From Psococerastis gibbosa (Eukaryota; Arthropoda; Insecta; Psocodea; Psocidae), in assembly GCA_963971405.1 (NCBI GenBank), contig OZ020489.1, positions 20,920,290 to 20,984,289 of the forward strand: a DNA stretch of 64,000 nucleotides, in the 5' to 3' direction. Shown in pieces: positions 12,132 through 26,000 of the stretch (the first letter of the stretch is position 1; each line of letters begins with the position of its first letter). Under the pieces are notes generated by a model that did not search any database, was not told the DNA's origin, and saw only the letters and a list, made by a program, of their open reading frames with translations. Made by a program: the position numbers and the translations under genes.

Positions 12132-12900
12132 ATAGGGACTTTTTATTGTTTCTATTACTAAGCCAACCTTTGGGGACACGATCTCTCCAGGATATACATA
12201 CAATCGTAATATTTTGGCCTATTATTGTAGTATTGTTAAAATTTAAACATTTTACTATTTTGTGCTTCTGTTCACATTATCTCCTAAATAAGGCGCGAGG
12301 GGGCTCCATTATTATTTAAATAGTATTTTTTTTTCTTCAAATTATTTCAATTCTGATTGAAACCACAATTTACGCTTGCAATAATTTAATTGAAGGGGTG
12401 AAATTAACATTTTCGGAGAGCCCCTAGATGGATTTCAGCAGTTTATCTGGTAAACCCATTCATTGGCATTCGTAAGGTAAATGAAATTCCTGCCCTCATA
12501 AAATAGTATTGTGACAGAAAAGGTACAACAATGGGATTCGTATTTTGACTAGCTTCTAATTCGAGCCCGGAAATTGTGATCAGGTGTAACGTTGGAGGGG
12601 AAATGGATAAATAATTGTAGGTATTATATTGCTGACAGCTGACTAATCTCCCAAAAATGCCTGGCAGCTGGCCCAACTCGGTATTTTCGATGTAATTTTG
12701 CGACTTTGTAAATCATGTTTAAGCCTTTAATGCAGTCATTATAATAATTTTCACCTTTCCTCCCTCTATAGCACTTTTATTGAACCATTACTCCAATTTG
12801 GTCACTATTTTCAGCTTCCATTCAGCTATTTCTACAGTTGGTATCATTAACCGTTAACCTTACCCACCGGTCGCCAGACCGCCAAATATGGTGGTTACGG

Positions 12901-13244
12901 CAGCCCGATTATGACGATTTGGGATTATTAAAAACCGGGGTTTATTCAATTATTTTAAACAAGTGAATGCAGAATACGCGGCAAATTCAAATTGACAAAT
13001 TAATATTTTTGTAGAGTTTTTAATTTTTTCATCCTTAGATGTAGATACATTAACTAAATTTCTTATTACATCTTAATGTTTATTAGTATTTCCTTCAATT
13101 ATAAAACAATGCAACCTTGCATTCCAATAATTTATTAATTTGAATTTGGATATTTTAACACCGTCACGTGACAATTAAATACTGCGGTATTAAAAATAAA
13201 CACCGGTGTTTTAATAATAATCCCAAATTGCCATGATCGGGCTG
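12901..13244. mobile_element. Family D MITE
   Basis: Ends CAGCCCGATTATGACGATTT and the inverse of CAGCCCGATCATGGCAATTT, with inverted match continuing through TGGGATTATTA. A second, partial copy is at 48437-48610. Confidence 0.7.
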
Positions 13245-14552
13245 CTGGAGATTGTGAAGTATGAGGCTTCGAAGTTGAATATTGCCTGATTTTTAATAAT
13301 CTCGGACATACAAACCGTGATTAATAGCAACTCCGAGCAAGCATCCGCCTGACAATATTGAAATTCAGTTGTCCGAAACTTTTTAGGATTTGGTAAATTG
13401 TTCTCCTGAACTGCTCAAAGATCGATCGTTAAGCAAAAGCATAAAGTTTAAAATGGATTTCCAAATTATTTTAAACAAAACAGACCTGGGTATTTTTGAG
13501 AAAATTAATGAATTCACAGCCTCAAAGATATAAAAAATTCATTCGTAATAATTTTTGTAATTTCGCACCTACAATATTATTGCTCTAAAAAAAAGTGCAT
13601 TTAACTGATTTTATGGAATAGTCGTAAAACAGACGGAAATAGAAGTATTTTTTTTTAGAAAGTTTTTATTTATTACAAATTTTTCATAAAATCATTTATA
13701 TATCTTTACGGCTGTGAAACGAGGAATTAATTAATTTAGTCCGAAGTACCCATTATATATATGCATTGTTTAGAAAATATTTGGAAAGCTATGCCGTTGG
13801 CGTTTTTTTTTTTCAACATTACCAAATCATATTAATGGGAATCGTTCTAAAATATATTTTCAGATTTAAAAATTCTATGGTGACAATAAACATGTATGCT
13901 GGTAATTGGCGTATAGTTTAATAGGTGGGTAGTGTTGCTTGCTAAAGACTCATGAGCAGTGAAATTACATGTCGATATGAATCGTTTAGTTAGACAATGG
14001 CACCAATTTATCGTGCACAAAGCTAATCATTATCATATACTGATGTGACGCCAAGCCCGTTTTGCTCCCAAGGACTCAGCTATTGTCCCAACCGAAAGCA
14101 AATACTATGGTAAAGGTACCAACATGATTTCCACGTGACTGGGTGATAAAGGAAATGTTCTAAAGAAATATAAATTATATAACAATTTCACGCTTAATTT
14201 ATGCGGTAATTAAATGGGCTGGGTTCTGGTTGCTATTTTGAAAAGTACTATTTATATTGTAATAAAATTTAAAACACCTCAAAATTATATTTGGGTGATA
14301 AATTTAACTTGTGTCATACCTCTTTATTGAATTTATATGATAGCTTAGAGTAAGAAGAAACCACGTATGTAAATGTATTTCAGTTTTGTATGTTATTAAA
14401 AAAAAAAAAAAAAAACGCCGTGGCTGAACCTATATCAAGGGTTCAGACTGGTAAATTATTTTCTTTTTTTAACTTCTACTCTATTTGGGATGTTGTTGTC
14501 TGGAACCTAGTTGTCTCCTATTTGTGAATGCGAGGCACCCATTACGATTCGG

Positions 14553-14840
14553 CATTCGGCTCATTATTTAAGTTTGATAGAAATAGGATTGGGCTGACTG
14601 TCCGTCGCATTTTTTTTCCTTTCGGCCGAGTCTAGAACCTTCCGGTTCTTATTATCCCTGCCCTAAGTCGTAGCCCACCCCTATGTCATTCGGCTCATTT
14701 CAGTTTGATAGAAATTGGATTGGGCTGACTGTCCGTCGCATTTTTTTTTTTTCGGTCGAGTCTAGAACCTTCCGGTTCTTATTATCCCTGTCTTAAGTAA
14801 TAGCCCAGCCCTATGTCATTTGACTCATTTTAGTTTGCTG
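14553..14840 (+). repeat. Tandem repeat, two ~134-bp units plus partial
   Basis: CATTCGGCTCATT..TTTGATAGAAAT..GGATTGGGCTGACTGTCCG..TAGAACCTTCCGGTTCTTAT repeats at 14553 and 14687, with a partial third start at about 14818. Confidence 0.8.
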
Positions 14841-15058
14841 AAATTCTTTTTTTCATGCACTCAGTATGCTTTTGTATACAATACTGTGTATACATAGTTA
14901 GACTGGCACCCGCTAAGGTCTTGACGGAAGTAAGCTATGTTGATGAAAGAAATGTGATCCTCATGTCAACAAAATGTCGATTCCATCCAGTTGCTGGCAA
15001 ACGTGGCCTTAAGAGGATGTGCATCGTAGATATTGGTCACCCCTGGATTATTTCGTTG

Positions 15059-15314
15059 TTATTTAATTTACTACATAAGCTATAACTAATTGGCCTATGG
15101 AAGTGGTAGAGGACTACTTCGTACGCACTATCATAGAATATTTTTAATTTTTGGTGTTGTAATTATTTAATAAACTAAGCGGAGGACACATTGTAAGCTC
15201 ATGGAGAAACGGCAGCACAAAAAAGTAAAAACCCCCCTATGATATTGTGTATAAAGTAGTTCTCTACAACTTCCATAGACCAAATCTTTATAGCTAACGT
15301 AGTAAATTAAATAA
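15059..15314. mobile_element. Family B MITE
   Basis: Inverted ends of about 65 bp: TTATTTAATTTACTACATAA.. and ..ACGTAGTAAATTAAATAA, continuing through TGGYCTATGGAAG and GACTACTT. Confidence 0.7.
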
Positions 15315-16136
15315 AAAATAGAAATATCCTCTTATTATTCTGTGCTCTTTCTCTGCGCATACTGTTTATCCTACTTATCCTGCAGTTGCGTAAATGATAA
15401 CGGCTAGCCGTAATTAATTTCAGATTTGATTATGTGAGTTTAATAGCAACCTTGACGTTGACTTGTCTTGTTTTTAGTTCGCCCTCGGAAATAGAATGCT
15501 GCGAATTAAAAGAAAATCTCAGTAGATGATAGTTCGCTCTTCTTTTATGGCCCTTTTACAGCAGGCGGGTAACCGTGCGGTTCAAGCATGAAAGAATTAC
15601 ATTTTTAACCCCAAAAATAGTAGGCCCACTGGTACTCAATCTACTGGACCACCACTATCCGTTTTTATATCTATGTGGTCAATGAGGTTCTGTAGGGACA
15701 GTTTTGGTCACTAAGTTCGCTGACGACAAACCGATATCCATATTATTCAAAATGGCCGCCGTTTGCATGTGAAAACTAAGCTCATAGCATCTAATTAATT
15801 CTTTTTATATTTTTTATAATATTTTCTATGCCTGGACCTTATTTCGCTGCATATAATTTAATATATATATTCTCAATGATTTATAGAAAAATATCACTTT
15901 AAAATAATACATAAATAAAATAATTTTAAAATATCGTATTATTGAGGCTAATGGAAAAATCAACGCTTTGATATCTTAGCAACTGGTGCTGCCATCTACA
16001 AAATGACGTCACAAATGAACCTCATTTGTATTAGTGAAGGCAAGATACTATTTATCAACATGTCGAGGAACACTTCTTCTTTCTACTAATTCCTCAATAG
16101 TTGATGTTGATGTTTCTAACGCCTGCTTTAAGCAAC

Positions 16137-16450
16137 CCTGTCAGCCTGACGGGGGGAGTGAGTCTGTTTGTTAACTTGAGGCACCCTAAGGGCAGATTGT
16201 TTCACCTCGGGGAAAGGGGAGTTGACTGACTGGGTGAATCTCCTGATAATAGTGGATTCCGCACCACTTGGGGAACATGGTAAAGTCACACGATTAAATC
16301 GGAGGTGACCCTGACTCGACACGTACTTATACTGCCTAAGCGCGTTATCATGCCCCACCATGTTCCCCTGCCAACGCTGTGCCCACTACCAAATTTGCCG
16401 CAGTTTGAAACATGATCTACTCTAATAGTTTCAACATGGTAAGGCCGTTG
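16137..16450. repeat. Repeat family G, copy 1
   Basis: GTGGATTCCGCACCACTTGG..AAGTCACACGATTAAATCGG..GCCCACTACCAA..AACATGGTAAGGC is shared with 48743-48945. Confidence 0.55.
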
Positions 16451-16972
16451 GCAATTCCTCAATGGTGGCTGTACTAACGATATTTCCTGTAAAAATGTAT
16501 TTTTTACTCCTAGCCGGTTTCCACCTCCAGTTGCCCATTAATTGTATGGGTTCAATCGAAGTGGCACCTCAATGTGTGAAGGAGTGGCAACGGAAAGCTT
16601 GGAGCATATTTTCCTGAACCGTCACTGCCCTATCGCTTCACAAGACATTTGTAGAACGTTGCTCCAGGATGGCTATAAATCTTAATCTTAAGCTCTCACA
16701 TCAGCCATATCTGCGATGTAATATGAAATACCAGACCGTCGTCTACAGTTGAAGTCGGACGCCCGAGAGAACTAAGAAGCACTAAATGGTTTTCATGCAG
16801 CCCATTCCCATGGCGATAAGAAAATACTGTGTCATAACTTTCAATGAAAGTTCGTGTAAGGGACATTACCCAGCCCCAATTTTCCCATTTACTGGAAATT
16901 TATGCTACGATATCGTCGTATTATAAAGTAGTTATAACTGTGTTGTTAACTATTGTTTTCTATTATTTACAG

Positions 16973-17094
16973 GTCACCCACAAAGTTACTGGTAATGTGA
17001 TGGTGTTAAAAATGAATCTACTACGCTCGAACCGCCCAAATATGCTCAAAGAAGTCCAACTCATGAATCAACTAAAACATAGAAATATCCTTAA
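16973..17094 (+). CDS. TESK: TESK exon (kinase N-lobe: VAIK-like lysine and alpha-C)
   Basis: Acceptor ttatttacag precedes the exon and donor AA|GTAAGT follows; it starts in phase 0. It encodes [15 protein letters not shown] and then [15 protein letters not shown], matching the beta-3 lysine and alpha-C region of TESK1. The terminal lysine codon is completed by the next exon. Confidence 0.9.
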
Positions 17095-20000
17095 GTAAGT
17101 AATAATATTTTCACCATGATGTAACAATGGACAACTTTCCTTTAAAATTACCGGTGGGTCGTCAATTCTCAATTACTGCCCCATGATTAACTTATCAGGA
17201 ACCCTCGCTCTGATTGTTGATCGGTTGGGAAGGTGCCCATTCCACATACGTACAACGTCAACGAAAAATTGAAAAATGACGTCAAAATGACGTAAATTGA
17301 CGTGGTAGCAGAATTTTTAGTATGTCTTTAATGTCTGCTAAAACGTCATTTTTCAATTTTTCGTTGACGATTGAAGTATATGGAATACCCCCCTTAGGTA
17401 GAGCTTTCGTATTTCTTCAATTTACAGCAACGTTAGTCATTAATCTATGTACACCCAAATGATAGGCTAATTACGCCAATAGTCCAAAAACAGTTATTAA
17501 TTTTAAATTTTACTTTATTGCTTCCCAATTTATACGTAGTATAAGGAAAGCTTTGTGACGGTCGAAATTTTCGACTCCGAGATTTCAACGGATTTACACG
17601 TTTTAAGGTCCCATGAACCCAAAAAAGTGTTTTTTTACGAAATGTCTGTCTGTCTGTCGTTCTGTCTGTCTGCCTGTCTGTCGTTCTGTCTGTCTGTGCG
17701 ACGATTTCCGGGCAAACTACTCGGTCGATTTTGATGAAATTCGGCATGTAGGTTCACAAAAATCATACCTCGGAATATTTTTTTTATTTGGGGCTAGCTT
17801 AATTTGGGGGGTGGTTTTATTCTCAACAAACTCCAAAAGAACGTCTAAAAATTTTTTTTCTCAAAAACGGCTCCAACGATTTCTTTTAAATTCACATATA
17901 TTGTAGTCGTTATTAATGTTAACGAAATGCGGGGGGTCGCTTGCCCCTTGATAGGTTGCTTCTGGGGGTAAAAAAATAAAAATAACTAAATTTTATTGAA
18001 AAATGACTAAAAAATAATTTTTCTGCGAAACCTTTCTGTCGATGATTTCTAACTTCAGGTATGTTTTAGGTGTTAAATTGAGTAACAGGTTGCTTTCCCA
18101 GAAAAGTATTTGGTTTTGTAAAAAAAAATGTTTTTTTTTGAAAAAAATGATAGAACATTCACGCTCAAATGCATTGCGTGCCCTGCCAGTATTGCTGTGT
18201 GGTAATGTGTTGGTCTGACCTATCTAGAATTTACCATTTACCTCACCTCCAGTGACGTCAGGTGGACACCCCCCCCCCCCCCGAGATATCGGAAATCTAA
18301 CCATAGGAAAAAAATTTACCATGAAATTACTCATTTTCTCTAACTACTAATTTTGATAAATTGGATAGCATGTTCGAGTAAACTCGGACCGGTTCTTATA
18401 ATTACGTCAACAAAGCCAACTTCTATTTCGTTGTAAAATAATTGAAATAAAATGTGATGCCTCTCTCCATAAGTTAATTATTAATTAAAGTTATTTTTGG
18501 AAATTGGCAACTATCAGCTGAGAGCATTTTGCCACATGTTTTTTTTTTTACAGTATATTTCTGAAGGAAAGTTGTCCATTTACCTATAACGTAGTAATCA
18601 TCAATGAAATTAACATACTGAAGCCTCAGTAGTTTTGTTGTAACTTTCCGAACAAAATTTGAAATCACTACTTCTATGTGAATTCTGTGCGATACCGTAC
18701 TGCATCATTCCAGTGTTGCTACGGTTGTTAGTTATGTTAACAGATTCCGTCGAGTGTTTAATATCGTATACTTGTATACCTATTGAGTAACCAAAAAAAA
18801 ACTATGCTAAGGTTACAGTAGGTTCATTCTAGTAACTGAGTCGTAATAATCGTAGCGTAACTTGTTTTCATATCTCCCGCGCATTATGCATTTGTCGTCA
18901 TTTTTAATGGTGTTTAGCAAATACGTGATTAAAGACGGCCCTACAGCAGTCTTAAAGACAAGCTACGAAACAAGAATTCACGTATTTACTATTTATGCCT
19001 TGGAATTTTATATATATTCATTTTTTTATAACTTATTGACGGCATTTTAAATATTTATTGAAAAATTCTACACTGGATGCTGATGCTTGTATCCTCATTA
19101 TTCAATCAGAAACTTACCTCATCTAATAGGAAGTGTTAGGCTGCATTGAATAATTAATGTGTGTTAATTATTGCTATCTTGCTTGCAGGTTTCGTGGCGT
19201 TTGTGTTCATGAAGGACAACTCCATGCTTTAACTGAGGTGAGACTTCCGTTTGTTTATTAGCTAACATACTGTGTGTATTGAGGCCCAACAGTCAGTCAA
19301 CGTTTTCAAATGGGTCTATAAATGTTGCCCCATACTTAATAATTCAGAGCGGATGAAATTTGTTTATAAGGTAAGTTAGGAAACATGCTGAATCTTTCGA
19401 GTTTTTGGCTGTTCAGTATGTGCTGAGAGATTAGATACGCATTCACGTTGAGCATATAAATTTTCATTATGCGCGTCTTGCAGCTGTAGAATTTCATAAT
19501 GCCATGTGGCAGCGAAATTTGTACATTGTTGCAGTTATTTGAGTCACTGGCTTGAATGCTGCTTCTCGATACGGTACGGTATTGGCTAGTTGGCAATAAC
19601 GCACTGGTGAGTGTGTTTACGAATTCTCAGGTTCCTTATGAGCACATCGGACACCCCCAATATTAGGTTTTTGAACAAAATCATATTTCAGAATCAAAAT
19701 AGTTTGCAAAGTTATAAAAATTTCACATTCCTTATAGGAAACTTTACTCCTCTACATTTATATTTATATATATATATATATGTGGCCGTCAGTTTTAGAA
19801 CTCATTCCTCCCTAGACCTTGTGGTCAATCTATGTTGAAAACAGGCACTTATCATTATATAAAAATGCTGAGGAGCATTTCTTGAAAGAGATATTTTTTA
19901 CTGCTCTATGATCGATATTACGCGTGATATTTGACTTTGTACACCTGTATGGTTTCTCTCTCCGATTGTCTCTTAAGGGCAAACCGGAGTCGCCGATATT

Positions 20001-23000
20001 CCATTTCTGTGCAAACTTTAATTTCTCGTGAAATATGGAACGAAAAACAATGAAAAAATGCTGAATGGGAAGAAGAATTGTTTCTCCTAATTTTGATGTA
20101 TAGTATGTTGCAATCATCAATACCGATCGGCTATAGTTAGTGAACTTGATACGCAAAAAATAACGGTCACTCAGGAGTTCAAGCTGAAGGAGTCCATCAA
20201 CCGTGGCGAATTGGGGTTAGTTAGGGCCACATACTATACATCAAAATTAGGAGAAAAAATTCTTCTTGTCATTCAGCATTTTTTCATTGTTCGGCGTTCC
20301 ATATTTCATGAGAAATTGAAGTATGAACAGAAAATGGAATATAGGCGACTCCGGTTTGCCCTTAACGTACTCGTTTTGCGTCTTCAGTATATAAACGGAG
20401 GGAGTTTGGAGCAGCTGATTCAAAACAAGACTGCTGAGCTACCGTACCTGACCCGACAGCGCCTGGCGCTCGACATAGCGAGAGGGATGGAGTACCTTCA
20501 TAGTAAGGGGGTCTTTCATAGGTAAGTAGCCTGCTATTTCAGCTTCTCCTTTAAATGCCTCTTCTATCGAAGATTGGTGATCATCATGCCAATTTGGACC
20601 TAGGAGACTGCTACTCTGAAATGGGAAGTCGTGCTCTTGCCAAGCCACTGCCTCAGGTTTTTAAACCAGGATGTTCTTCTGCCGGGAGCCCTCAGTCCCT
20701 GGATTAATACAAACAGAAGGCGATACTTTTCTTTCTTCATCACATGGCCGAAGTACATTACCTACATTGTACCCCATATGTATCTGACGCTGCAGCTCCC
20801 TCTGAAGTTTTTATGAGGGACCCTCAATGCAGAACTTGTAATGTACTATCCCTTGCTGTCTAGAGGGTTCCAGTGAAGACTAGATGTCCATGATGTTAAT
20901 ACAGGTGTGGTATAAAAGTGCACTGTGGAATGTGCAACATTTGAGGATGTTTAGGTAAAGTTGCCGTTATCTGGAAAGCAGCGATCCGTTAAAATGTTGA
21001 ATATTAAGTGGAGGAGGAATGGTAATGATATAAGAGGCGGCCAAGTGATGAGAGCGGAACGAAACAGCTGTGTATGCGAAACTATCTTTTCAACCTTGTT
21101 ACTTCCTTCACCCTCAACCTGGCTCCAACTGCATCGTAATGGAGTTAATTGCTGTCTTTGCATCGTAAATATTTCATATTTTGCTTCCATTGCTACTTGT
21201 ACCTCTTTCCAAAGACAGTTGCGGACTTGCGGTACCTTTCCGTTGAATTTGTTATACGATTTAGTGGGTTAATTGTAAAAGCGGACCGTAAATATGAAAG
21301 TAAAATTTTGATTCTTCTTTTAATAAGTGGTTTTTAACTAATGTACACTTTCAGCCTATAAAAATTCTGGTTAAGTTCAATCTATAGGATGATAATAGTA
21401 TTAGTGCCCCCGGCTTCCTTAAATCTCGGTTTCTAAATTTACATATCGGTTACTTCCTGAATCGGAGGCGACTCTCGTTTTTCGTACGAAAACCACTCTC
21501 CTGCTGTGGTCTGATGCTTTTATTAAGCGGAGTGTTTACGATGCTGTCACATTATGTTAACTTATCTTCTCGTTTGCTTAAAAAGCAAGAACCATCTAGC
21601 TCCCCCTTTAGATTATCTTATAATGCAGAAGTAACAATAAATACGATTCTTACAGTATAAATAACTATGGACTAATTGCCGGTATGTTTCTTTACAGGGA
21701 TCTCACGTCCAAAAATGTGTTAATTAGGCACTGTGAGGACGGTTCTAAAACGGCTGTGGTGGGAGATCTGGGCCTAGCTGCCAAAATTCCAGACCCCAAG
21801 TAAGTAAAAGACTATAACGTCGTCTATGGCAGGTCTACCATGGCGTTTAAAGGATAACTTACACCCGGGAATTATTTAAACCAGTTGAGTACCAGTGTTA
21901 AAATTACCCTCTCCTAGCAGGCGAAATTCATTTTATTTTTATCATGTTGGTACCACAGCAAGTGAGTTATATACAGTTATGAATATGCAACAATTAATCT
22001 GTTTTGAAAAATCAATCTGTAATATTAATTTATTCTACTTTATCTCCCGTTACATGGATTGGTTTTATTTAGAATAATTTAATTATAAGAAGGAAACACT
22101 TTGCCCAATGGAATGACAAGCTTATCCCTTGTTTATTTTACGCCAGACCCGCTCCCGCAACCGCCTGATATAAATGTGAATGCCTGGTTCATTATGTAAA
22201 GCTTACTTGCTTGCTGGGAACAGGGATTTATCGTTGAGTTTTGTTTGAAAATAGCTAATAGGCCCAAATGGATAAATAATAAAAAGATAATTAAAAGTTA
22301 TCAACCATTAGGGTTTAATGTATAATGGCTTGTGAACTGGACCCTTGTGTTGTAATGTTGTAAGCCCAGACTTTAATTTGGATGGCTTCCAAACACAAGG
22401 CGTCAAGACCAAGTTTAGCCCTAAATTGCGTCTTAATAGTTGTTAGCCCCTTGGTTGTTTTTAAATGAATAATTGCATTTATATTGAGTGATTTAAATCT
22501 GGATAGAGATTTATGTACTTAATTAGCTAAGAACTCTAATTAGCATGTCTGCCGTTGAGACACTTTTTCATTCTCATTTCCTCTAATAAGGGAAATATGA
22601 ATTCAGGAATATGTAATTTAAATAGCACACCCAAGTCGATGATTCCATGTGGAAATGTGTTATAAGAGAAGATTATGGCTCTATCGTACTGCGAGTTGTA
22701 CGAGCCTCTATGTGTTTTGTGGTCTTATTTATTGTAATCGAATATTGGATAACAACTGAACAATCCTATAAACTGCACGCTGTTTTGTGAAGTCTCTTCA
22801 TTACCTAGCTTACCCAAGTACACATTGTTATTTCTAGTACATGTAGGATGCAATGTATTAGTCGAAACGGTGTAAAAAGCAATTACCCGTACAATACAAT
22901 CAAGAACAATTAAATTATTAGATCAGCTGACTAATACTGAGCTGAGGCTTGCAAAATCTTTTTCAGGGTTGAATAAACTTTTTAATTAGACATTTCCTCA

Positions 23001-26000
23001 TTATTCCTTTTAAGACCCGCCTCTTTAATAGATTTAAGACCGGTTTTTTGGGGATTTTTTTTTTCTCTAAGAGGAAGCTAAGTTGACATCCCTGGAACAC
23101 CACAAAATAGGTTTGGGTTACATATTTTATTTTTAAGTTAATACTTAGTTATAAAGAATTGGTCCATTCAATCGCTTGAAGACTACTTCACACACACCTT
23201 ATAAGAGGTTCTTCATTTTTGTTAAAATGTTTCCATGAATTTGATAATTCGGTAAATTTCAGTCGCCTATCTGTTTCACAGAAATACCCCTGAAAATACC
23301 CCAAAAACGAAATATGCCTCATCCCTCGTAATGCTATGAAATAGTTCTCTGCTAATTGAACAGACCAAATCGTTTTAGCTTAAGTATTAAATTAAATAAA
23401 AAATATAAACCAACTTATTTTGTGGTGATCCAGGTCAAAGGCCAGCTTCCTCTTGTTTCTAGCTGTCAGGTTCTTATGTTGCTTTTCAGGTCAAAGTTTC
23501 GATTGCCCACCGTGGGATCTGCCTACTGGATGTCCCCTGAGTGCCTGAAGGGGCAGTGGTACGACGAAAAGTCTGACATCTTTTCCTACGGCATCGTTCT
23601 ATGTGAGATGATAGCGAGGATAGAAGCGGACCCGGACATTTTGCCCCGGACCGACAATTTCGGTCTTGACTACCTCGCCTTTTCAGAGCTCTGCGGACCT
23701 TGCCCCCCTCATTTCCTTAAGCTTGCCTTCTCTTGCTGCACTGTAAGTATACCTTAGTTTCATTAATCGCTTCAGTGTGCTCCACGATTGTTTTGCCCAA
23801 AGTTTAATTTTTACAATTTTACGATCCCACTACCTCCTGCTGTCGTGATGATTGCTCATTTATTCACTAGTGCTTTAGGCGTCATTTCTCACCAACTATA
23901 TCACTAAGCTACTGATACTGCAAGTATCTAAAAATAAGACCTAGTGACAAGTATTAGCGTTCACATGAAAACCAATGAATTAATCTATTTGGTACTTAAC
24001 TTCTAGGCCTAGTTGAATACCAATAAGGTGGAGGGTGCGAATAGTTTATAAAGTGCGATATATAAAGTCGGTAATAACAGTACCTTATGGTAGTTAATTT
24101 TGTTAATTATTTTAGTTTGAACCAAAGAGCCGACCACCGTTTTGCGAGATAGTACAAAAGTTGGAGAGACTGGTCCCTGAGTATGAAAGATTAATCCTAA
24201 AAGAAGCGTCGGGGAAGCTCGCTGGGTCGCTGGATAACCTCATCGATGCCGAAGACAAATCCAGTATGGCAGCCAAAAGTGAAGAAGGCATCCATCTTTG
24301 TGCCGTAACTGGGAAAGACTCCGTCCATCATCGAAAATGTAAGATTGCCTACCTCACTCACTTTTAGGCAAACATGTTTAGGAATATACGAGTAGTTTAT
24401 TTTGTAATATGACGCTTTTCTATTTTTTTAATTTTGTTAATTTGGAAACTAGACATATATTGTATTAGAAACTGAATTCTCCCTCATTTCTTTTAATATG
24501 TTTATAGTCTTGATTCTTCTGGGCTGCATTGTCCGTGAACCAAAACGCCTCTAGGACAATGAAGTTATTGTTAGGGACCGGGGTGGCATACATCAAAGCA
24601 TATTTCCATGCCTATTGAGCCCCGAGGTGTGAGAGAAATTTAAACAAAATGGGACACCCACTCCTTCAACAAGAGGTAAATGGGTCATTCTGAAAAAAGT
24701 GTCAGGTTTAAAGGTATTTTTTTTTAAAACTGAAATCTTTCCAAATGAACGTTTAAGGAATCAATTGCCGCGCTACAGCATGGAAACAATGGATTGCTGA
24801 CATTCGCTTCACAGAAAAGTAGCTATTTAGCCCGAAATAACAAATTTTTTGAAACGTTTGTGCACGGAGGGGACAATCTAGTGAATGGAGGGGACATTAT
24901 TGATGATATTTTGGATTATTTTCAATAAGCCTGCGCAGATAAATTTAGTAAAACGGAATTTTAATGCTGCAATATGAATAGATATTATTTGTGGGAGTTT
25001 TTTTTCCTGTGCCGTAATTACTACGATCCAAATATGACATATTTTTAAATTTCGTGCACGGAGGAGACTTAATTGAATGAACGGAAGAGAATCTTTAGGT
25101 AACCTTCCACACAAGTTCGCCCCTTGAGGTGAATTCAGTAAGAACAATTTCAACCCTAAAATTTTCCTCGGTAAATTGTTTTTTATTTAATTGACCCATT
25201 AGAATCATATGCAGTAATGCACCTAGGGACAAACTAATGAATGGAAGGAAACCACAGAAGTAAACTTTTCACTGCAAGGGCAACGATGAAATAATTGTAA
25301 GCGTTTGCGAATTGCGATTCATGTATTTTTTATTCAATGAATCCTGACAACTCAGGAACACTTAGAAACCCTCTTTTCAATTGCTCGGGCTCCTTAATTT
25401 TTTTCACTATTTCTGACCAATAGTAAAAAGAAGTATCTTTTTTTATAGGCCACTTCAAAAACTTTCGGCCTTTCTCCAGGCAGGTAACTTGAACGCCTTC
25501 ACTGTCCTTTTCCAAAACTTTTCCTGCATAATAGCTTTTATTGTATGAAACTATGATCCAATCTCCAACCCCAACTTCTTCGATCAGATGGGGTTCAAGA
25601 ATGCCTCTATGGCCATCTTCATTTTCGGAATCAGTGTATACATCTTGAACTTTTAGAGGTTTAACCATCAAACTTATTTGCCCAAGGAAAAAGTGTTTGC
25701 ATTGAACAGGATTTTCACACTGTGTGCAGGAAAGGGCTCGGGCCCTAAGAACATCTGGCTGTTTTTTGTCCCACGACAAGTTATGAACCTTTAGTGTGCC
25801 TGTAAATGGTTTGATGTCAATAAAAAGCTTGTCCATATCTTCAATCATATTCGCTTCAATCTTGTGCATGCGCACAGCCTCTGTGTTGTCTTGGACTACT
25901 TGAAGTAGACTGTCCGCGTTAATGATCTCACCCTTTCCTAGTGCAACCATGCGGTCAGCCGTTCTTTTTATGGTACCCCCAATGCCATCTGGAGCGCCTT

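Larger units (their letters stand above)
12132..16972. other. Repeat-bearing stretch upstream of the first TESK exon found
   Basis: Holds the family D and B MITEs, the tandem repeat and a family G copy. I searched by eye for the TESK glycine-rich-loop exon here and did not find it. Confidence 0.4.
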
